NCBI GenBank assembly: GCA_905215855.1
Contig: CAJMRT010000058.1
Location: 1 to 9,311, forward strand
Length of the DNA: 9,311 nt
Source: an uncultured bacterium
GTDB lineage: Bacteria; Bacillota; Clostridia; Oscillospirales; Acutalibacteraceae
Reading direction: 5' to 3'
Shown here: positions 6,806-9,311 of the stretch, in pieces
Position numbering within the stretch: the first letter of the stretch is position 1
Layout of the letters: each line of letters starts with the position of its first letter
Translations under genes and position numbers: made by a program
Notes under the pieces: model-generated
The model's input: the letters and a program-made list of their open reading frames with translations, nothing else
Databases searched by the model: none
Told to the model about the DNA's origin: nothing

Positions 6806-7581
6806 TGCCGAGCTATTTGTCGTTTGCCCGATTTTATGACGGACTTATGCAGGATGCCTGCTATGAAAAAAGATGCGGCTATATTCTTGAGCTTGCCGAA
6901 AAATTCAGACATGATATGGGTATAACCCTTGACCTTGCCTGCGGAACAGGAACTCTTACCCGACTTTTGAAAAAGCGTGGTGTGGATGTTTTCGGGATAG
7001 ATTACAGTATGGAAATGCTCAGCGAGGCAATGCAGAGCGCTTCCGAAGAAGGGCTTGATATCCTGTTTTTAAGGCAGAAGATGCAAAGCGTTGACTTGTA
7101 TGGTACAATAAATACCTGTGTGTGTACTCTCGACAGCATAAATCACCTTACAAAAATTGAAGATGTTGCAAAGACATTTGACCGTGTGGGACTTTTTATG
7201 GACGATGACGGTCTGTTTATTTTTGATGTCAACACGGTGTACAAGCATAAAAATGTTCTTGCAGACAATACCTTTGTGTATGAAAACGACAGCGTTTTCT
7301 GCGTATGGCAAAACACCCCCGAGGATGATAACAAGGTGAAAATCGACCTTGATTTCTTTGAGGAAGAAAACGGTGTGTATTATCGTTCATCCGAAAGCTT
7401 TGCCGAAAGAGCATATACAGATGATGAAATCAGGAAAATGCTCACGGATGCAGGTTTTGAAGTAGAGGCTGTTTACGGCGACCTTACATTTGAAAGTCCG
7501 AAAGCGGATGAACAGAGGGTAATTTATGTTGCAAGAATGAAAAAATCACGCAACAAAGAGTTTAATGAATCGAAAGGATAA
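6805..7581 (+). CDS. Class I SAM-dependent methyltransferase, YqeM-like
   Basis: 258 aa Rossmann-fold methyltransferase. Motif I LDLACGTGT (42-50) binds S-adenosylmethionine, the acidic residue after strand 2 is Asp66 in GIDYSMEML, and CTLDSINHL (107-115) matches the CDSLNYL-type motif of Bacillus YqeM. DGLFIFDVNTVYK and the C-terminal TDDEIRKMLTDAGFEV complete the fold. The N-terminal FARFYDGLM is also typical of YqeM. The methylated substrate is not established for this family to my knowledge. The ATG overlaps the yerC stop by one base, with GGAG 10 bases upstream; hslO starts 5 bp after this stop, so it is the middle gene of a tight operon. Family placement good, function unknown. Confidence 0.5.
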   Translation: MPSYLSFARFYDGLMQDACYEKRCGYILELAEKFRHDMGITLDLACGTGTLTRLLKKRGVDVFGIDYSMEMLSEAMQSASEEGLDILFLRQKMQSVDLYGTINTCVCTLDSINHLTKIEDVAKTFDRVGLFMDDDGLFIFDVNTVYKHKNVLADNTFVYENDSVFCVWQNTPEDDNKVKIDLDFFEEENGVYYRSSESFAERAYTDDEIRKMLTDAGFEVEAVYGDLTFESPKADEQRVIYVARMKKSRNKEFNESKG

Positions 7582-7586
7582 CCGAT

Positions 7587-8477
7587 ATGGATAAAATAAT
7601 TCGTTGTATTACATCTGACGGTGCGATTATGGCGGCTTGCGTTGATGTGTCCGACATAGTTTTTACCGCAAAGAAGATTCACCACCTTTCACGCAGTGCC
7701 ACAGCCGCACTCGGCAGACTTTTGTGTGCAACATCAATTATGGGCGATATGCTCAAACAGAAAGACGCGTCAGTCAACCTTCGTGTAATGGGTGACGGTG
7801 AACTCGGTCCCGTTATCGCAGTCGGCGACAGCAGCGGCAATGTAAAGGGATATGTCGGCAATGCAGACTGCCCGACGGAATATTACGAAAACGGCAAAAT
7901 CAATGTTGCAAAAGCAGTCGGCAGAACAGGTATGCTAAATGTTATGCGTGACTACGGTTCAGGTGATCCGTACATAGGTCAGGTTGAGCTTGTCAGCGGT
8001 GAAATTGCCGAGGATATTGCAAACTACTACGCAACAAGCGAGCAGATTCCTACAGTTTGTGCCTTGGGTGTGCTTATTGATAAAGAGGACGGCGAGGTTT
8101 TGCTTGCAGGCGGATTGCTTATTCAACTTCTTCCGGGTGCAGACGATACTGTTATCGACAAGCTTGAAAAGAATATTGCAGAGCTTGAACCCGTTACAAC
8201 TATGCTTGCAAAGGGTATGAGTATTCTTGATATCTGCAAAACAGCCCTCAAAGGCTTTGAGGTTGAAGTGCTTGACGAAAACCCTGTTAAGTATGTTTGC
8301 GGTTGCTCAAAAGAAAAGCTTGAAAATTATTTTTGTACCCTCAGCGATGATGACATCCGTTCTATGGTCAATGAACAGGGCGTTGCCGTTGCAACCTGTC
8401 ACTTCTGCAATAAGAAATATGTCTTTACAAAGGACGACCTTGAAAAGCTGATTGCAGAGAAAAACAACAAGGAATAA
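7587..8477 (+). CDS. hslO: Redox-regulated chaperone Hsp33
   Basis: 296 aa, full family length. Hsp33 is a cytoplasmic holdase activated by oxidative unfolding: reduced, its four C-terminal cysteines bind zinc; oxidised, they form disulfides and expose the substrate-binding surface. Here they are Cys238 and Cys240 (CGC) and Cys271 and Cys274 (CHFC), the canonical CxC...CxxC arrangement. The N-terminal domain shows the expected RCITSDGAIMAACVD, HHLSRSATAALGRLL and RVMGDGELGPVIAVGDSSGNVKGYV stretches. ATG with AAAGGA (7573-7578) 8 bases upstream. Third gene of the yerC operon. No clear hairpin terminator follows before the tRNA promoter, so readthrough into the tRNA unit is possible. Confidence 0.5.
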   Translation: MDKIIRCITSDGAIMAACVDVSDIVFTAKKIHHLSRSATAALGRLLCATSIMGDMLKQKDASVNLRVMGDGELGPVIAVGDSSGNVKGYVGNADCPTEYYENGKINVAKAVGRTGMLNVMRDYGSGDPYIGQVELVSGEIAEDIANYYATSEQIPTVCALGVLIDKEDGEVLLAGGLLIQLLPGADDTVIDKLEKNIAELEPVTTMLAKGMSILDICKTALKGFEVEVLDENPVKYVCGCSKEKLENYFCTLSDDDIRSMVNEQGVAVATCHFCNKKYVFTKDDLEKLIAEKNNKE

Positions 8478-8543
8478 ATAATCGGTACTTTGTCGCATTT
8501 GTCAGCTAAAAAGAGTTAAAAAAGAAAAAATTCAAAAAAAGTG

Positions 8544-8572
8544 TTGACATTTTAATCAAGATGTAGTATCAT
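8544..8572 (+). promoter_or_regulatory. Promoter of the tRNA operon (copy 1)
   Basis: Perfect TTGACA (8544-8549), 17-base spacer, TATCAT (8567-8572). The last five spacer bases (TGTAG) and the -10 are the same in copy 2, with the same spacing. Confidence 0.5.
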
Positions 8573-8578
8573 GGTATC

Positions 8579-8635
8579 TGTCGCCGAGAGATACACGAAA
8601 TTCGACAGAACTTCGATACAGCGACAAAGGCATGT
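8579..8635 (+). ncRNA. Structured leader of the tRNA operon (copy 1)
   Basis: Transcribed spacer between the promoter and tRNA-Val. TGTCGC (8579-8584) can pair with GCGACA (8621-8626), enclosing a weaker CGAA (8596-8599)/TTCG (8612-8615) helix, or alternatively CTGTCG (8578-8583) can pair with CGACAG (8603-8608). It ends with AAAGGCATGT directly before the tRNA. Function is unknown; it may guide 5' processing or be an attenuator. The leader role is inferred from position and from the second copy. Confidence 0.5.
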
Positions 8636-8711
8636 GGGAGCATAGCTCAGCTGGGAGAGCATCTGCCTTACAAGCAGAGGGTCACAGGTTCGAGCCCTGT
8701 TGTTCCCACCA
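8636..8711 (+). tRNA. tRNA-Val (UAC)
   Basis: Acceptor GGGAGCA with TGTTCCC, D arm GCTC/GAGC, anticodon stem TCTGC/GCAGA with loop CTTACAA (anticodon TAC), T arm with GGTTCGAGCC-type loop, discriminator A8708 and encoded CCA. First of four clustered tRNAs, 5 bp before tRNA-Asp. Confidence 0.5.
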
Positions 8712-8716
8712 CATTT

Positions 8717-8793
8717 GGCCCGGTAGTTCAGTTGGTTAGAACGCTAGCCTGTCACGCTAGAGGTCGACGGTTCGAACCCGTTCCGGGTCGCCA
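8717..8793 (+). tRNA. tRNA-Asp (GUC)
   Basis: Acceptor GGCCCGG with CCGGGTC (one G-U), anticodon stem CTAGC/GCTAG with loop CTGTCAC (anticodon GTC), T loop TTCGAAC, discriminator G and encoded CCA. Confidence 0.5.
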
Positions 8794-8799
8794 ATTTTT

Positions 8800-8875
8800 G
8801 CCTCTGTAGCTCAGTCGGTAGAGCAGGGGACTGAAAATCCCCGTGTCGGTGGTTCGATTCCGCCCGGAGGCACCA
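8800..8875 (+). tRNA. tRNA-Phe (GAA)
   Basis: Acceptor GCCTCTG with CGGAGGC (one G-U), anticodon stem GGGGA/TCCCC with loop CTGAAAA (anticodon GAA), T arm GGTGG/CCGCC, discriminator A and encoded CCA. Confidence 0.5.
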
Positions 8876-8882
8876 ATTTAAT

Positions 8883-8958
8883 GCGGATGTAGCTCATCTG
8901 GTAGAGCGCCACCTTGCCAAGGTGGAGGTAGCGGGTTCGAGCCCCGTCATCCGCTCCA
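8883..8958 (+). tRNA. tRNA-Gly (GCC)
   Basis: Acceptor GCGGATG with CATCCGC, anticodon stem CCACC/GGTGG with loop TTGCCAA (anticodon GCC), T arm GCGGG/CCCGT with one wobble, discriminator T and encoded CCA. Last tRNA of the unit, directly before the terminator. Confidence 0.5.
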
Positions 8959-8962
8959 ATCG

Positions 8963-8990
8963 AAAGTACCTGTAACGCAGGTGCTTTTTT
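8963..8990 (+). terminator. Rho-independent terminator of the tRNA operon
   Basis: Stem AGTACCTG (8965-8972) with CAGGTGCT (8978-8985), one G-U pair, loop TAACG, followed by TTTTTT, A and a further TTTTT. Placed 5-6 bp after tRNA-Gly; the flanking A and T bases extend the stem. Confidence 0.5.
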
Positions 8991-9016
8991 ATTTTTGCAA
9001 TTTTTCTGTTTGAGCC

Positions 9017-9051
9017 GTAGTGGCGGATATTATCCGCCCGCAAGTAACTAC
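9017..9051. repeat. Nested intergenic palindrome
   Basis: Inner perfect inverted repeat GGCGGATA (9022-9029)/TATCCGCC (9031-9038) with a single central base, flanked by GTAGT (9017-9021) and ACTAC (9047-9051) as an outer inverted repeat, followed by CGACTTTTT. It sits between the tRNA terminator and the second tRNA promoter. Could be a dispersed palindromic element, a cruciform or a second terminator; a single copy is visible here. The rest of 8991-9169 holds no gene that I can see. Confidence 0.5.
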
Positions 9052-9169
9052 CGACTTTTTGTGACAGACCCGATTTTATAAATGTCGCAAAACAATGATT
9101 ATGTTCTGATTGTCGATAATCACGAAATTGCAATTAGCAAATAAATTTTAAAAAACTGCAAAAACAGTA

Positions 9170-9198
9170 TTGACAATCGGCTGAATTTGTAGTATCAT
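9170..9198 (+). promoter_or_regulatory. Promoter of a second tRNA unit (copy 2)
   Basis: TTGACA (9170-9175), 17-base spacer, TATCAT (9193-9198): same boxes and spacing as copy 1, although most of the spacer sequence differs. Confidence 0.5.
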
Positions 9199-9204
9199 AT
9201 TACC

Positions 9205-9260
9205 TGTCGCTGAGAGATAGTCGGAATTCGATAGAACTTCGATGAGCGATAAAGGCATGT
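9205..9260 (+). ncRNA. Structured leader of the second tRNA unit (copy 2)
   Basis: Close relative of the copy 1 leader. Over the 63 columns from the -10 to the tRNA there are 10 substitutions and one single-base gap, while AAAGGCATGT before the tRNA is identical. TGTCGC (9205-9210) still pairs with GCGATA (9246-9251) through one G-U, and CTGTCG can pair with CGATAG (9229-9234) through one G-U. Function unknown. Confidence 0.5.
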
Positions 9261-9311
9261 GGGAGCATAGCTCAGCTGGGAGAGCATCTGCCTTACAAGC
9301 AGAGGGTCACA
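9261..9311 (+). tRNA. tRNA-Val (UAC), second copy, cut by window end
   Basis: The first 51 bases are identical to the tRNA-Val at 8636-8686, including anticodon loop CTTACAA. The T arm and 3' acceptor lie beyond the window, so the gene is partial only because the window ends. Confidence 0.5.

Larger units (their letters stand above)
8544..8686 (+). repeat. Promoter-leader-tRNA-Val module, direct repeat of 9170-9311
   Basis: The unit made of -35, 17-base spacer, -10, structured leader and tRNA-Val recurs at 9170-9311 in the same orientation, 626 bp downstream. The tRNA part is identical over 51 bases; the leader has diverged but keeps its pairing potential. It points to duplication of a tRNA transcription unit, with more tRNA genes likely beyond the edge. 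Confidence 0.5.

Noticed and set aside
8574..8594. GTATC/GATAC pairing at the start of tRNA leader copy 1
   Set aside because: Not kept in copy 2, and the first arm probably lies upstream of the transcription start.
8894..9133. Minus-strand 79-aa reading frame ending in MTGLEPATSTLARWRSTR
   Set aside because: The end is antisense to tRNA-Gly. This peptide is a well-known false protein product of tRNA antisense translation, often mis-annotated as hypothetical.
1..9311. Search for CRISPR arrays, insertion sequences, toxin-antitoxin or defence genes
   Set aside because: No regularly spaced repeats, transposase or such gene families were seen; all long reading frames are accounted for.

Overview
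The window looks like chromosomal DNA of a low-to-moderate-GC, spore-forming Firmicute, most likely a gut clostridium of the Ruminococcaceae/Oscillospirales kind. This rests on a sporulation sigma-G gene, strong AGGAGG ribosome sites, a YtrA-type GntR/ABC operon, a YerC-type TrpR-like regulator, tRNAs with encoded CCA, and sigma-A promoters of the TTGACA/TATAAT type. The taxonomic placement is inferred from protein resemblance and gene style; no search was run.

Layout. (1) 10-1173 (+) encodes a secreted, probably wall- or membrane-anchored surface protein with two Ig-like repeats. It converges on the minus-strand block, and two back-to-back hairpins (1211-1300) lie between them. (2) 1324-5301 (-) is a four-gene block read from right to left: GntR regulator, ABC ATPase, large ABC-2 permease and a ProX-type prolyl-tRNA editing deacylase. 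The first three overlap and are clearly one operon; proX follows after 37 bp. A sigma-A promoter overlapped by a near-perfect palindrome sits upstream of gntR, which suggests autoregulation. (3) 5516-6298 (+) is sigG, alone, starting with TTG, with a hairpin terminator. (4) 6503-8477 (+) is a compact operon of yerC, a YqeM-like methyltransferase and hslO (Hsp33), with its own promoter and another TTG start. (5) 8544-8990 is a tRNA operon, Val(UAC)-Asp(GUC)-Phe(GAA)-Gly(GCC), with its own promoter, a structured leader and a Rho-independent terminator. (6) From 9170 to the end, the promoter, leader and tRNA-Val begin again as a second copy, cut by the window edge.

Most genes are ordinary housekeeping or regulatory genes, and I see no phage, CRISPR, transposon or evident defence system. 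The observations most worth following up are the duplicated tRNA promoter/leader module, whose leader keeps two mutually exclusive pairings through C-to-T changes; the operator palindrome over the gntR promoter; the Asp/Tyr-rich tail of the ABC permease; and the nested palindrome between the two tRNA units. [Form note: the original gave no feature confidences; the uniform 0.5 is a placeholder required by the schema, not an assessment.]
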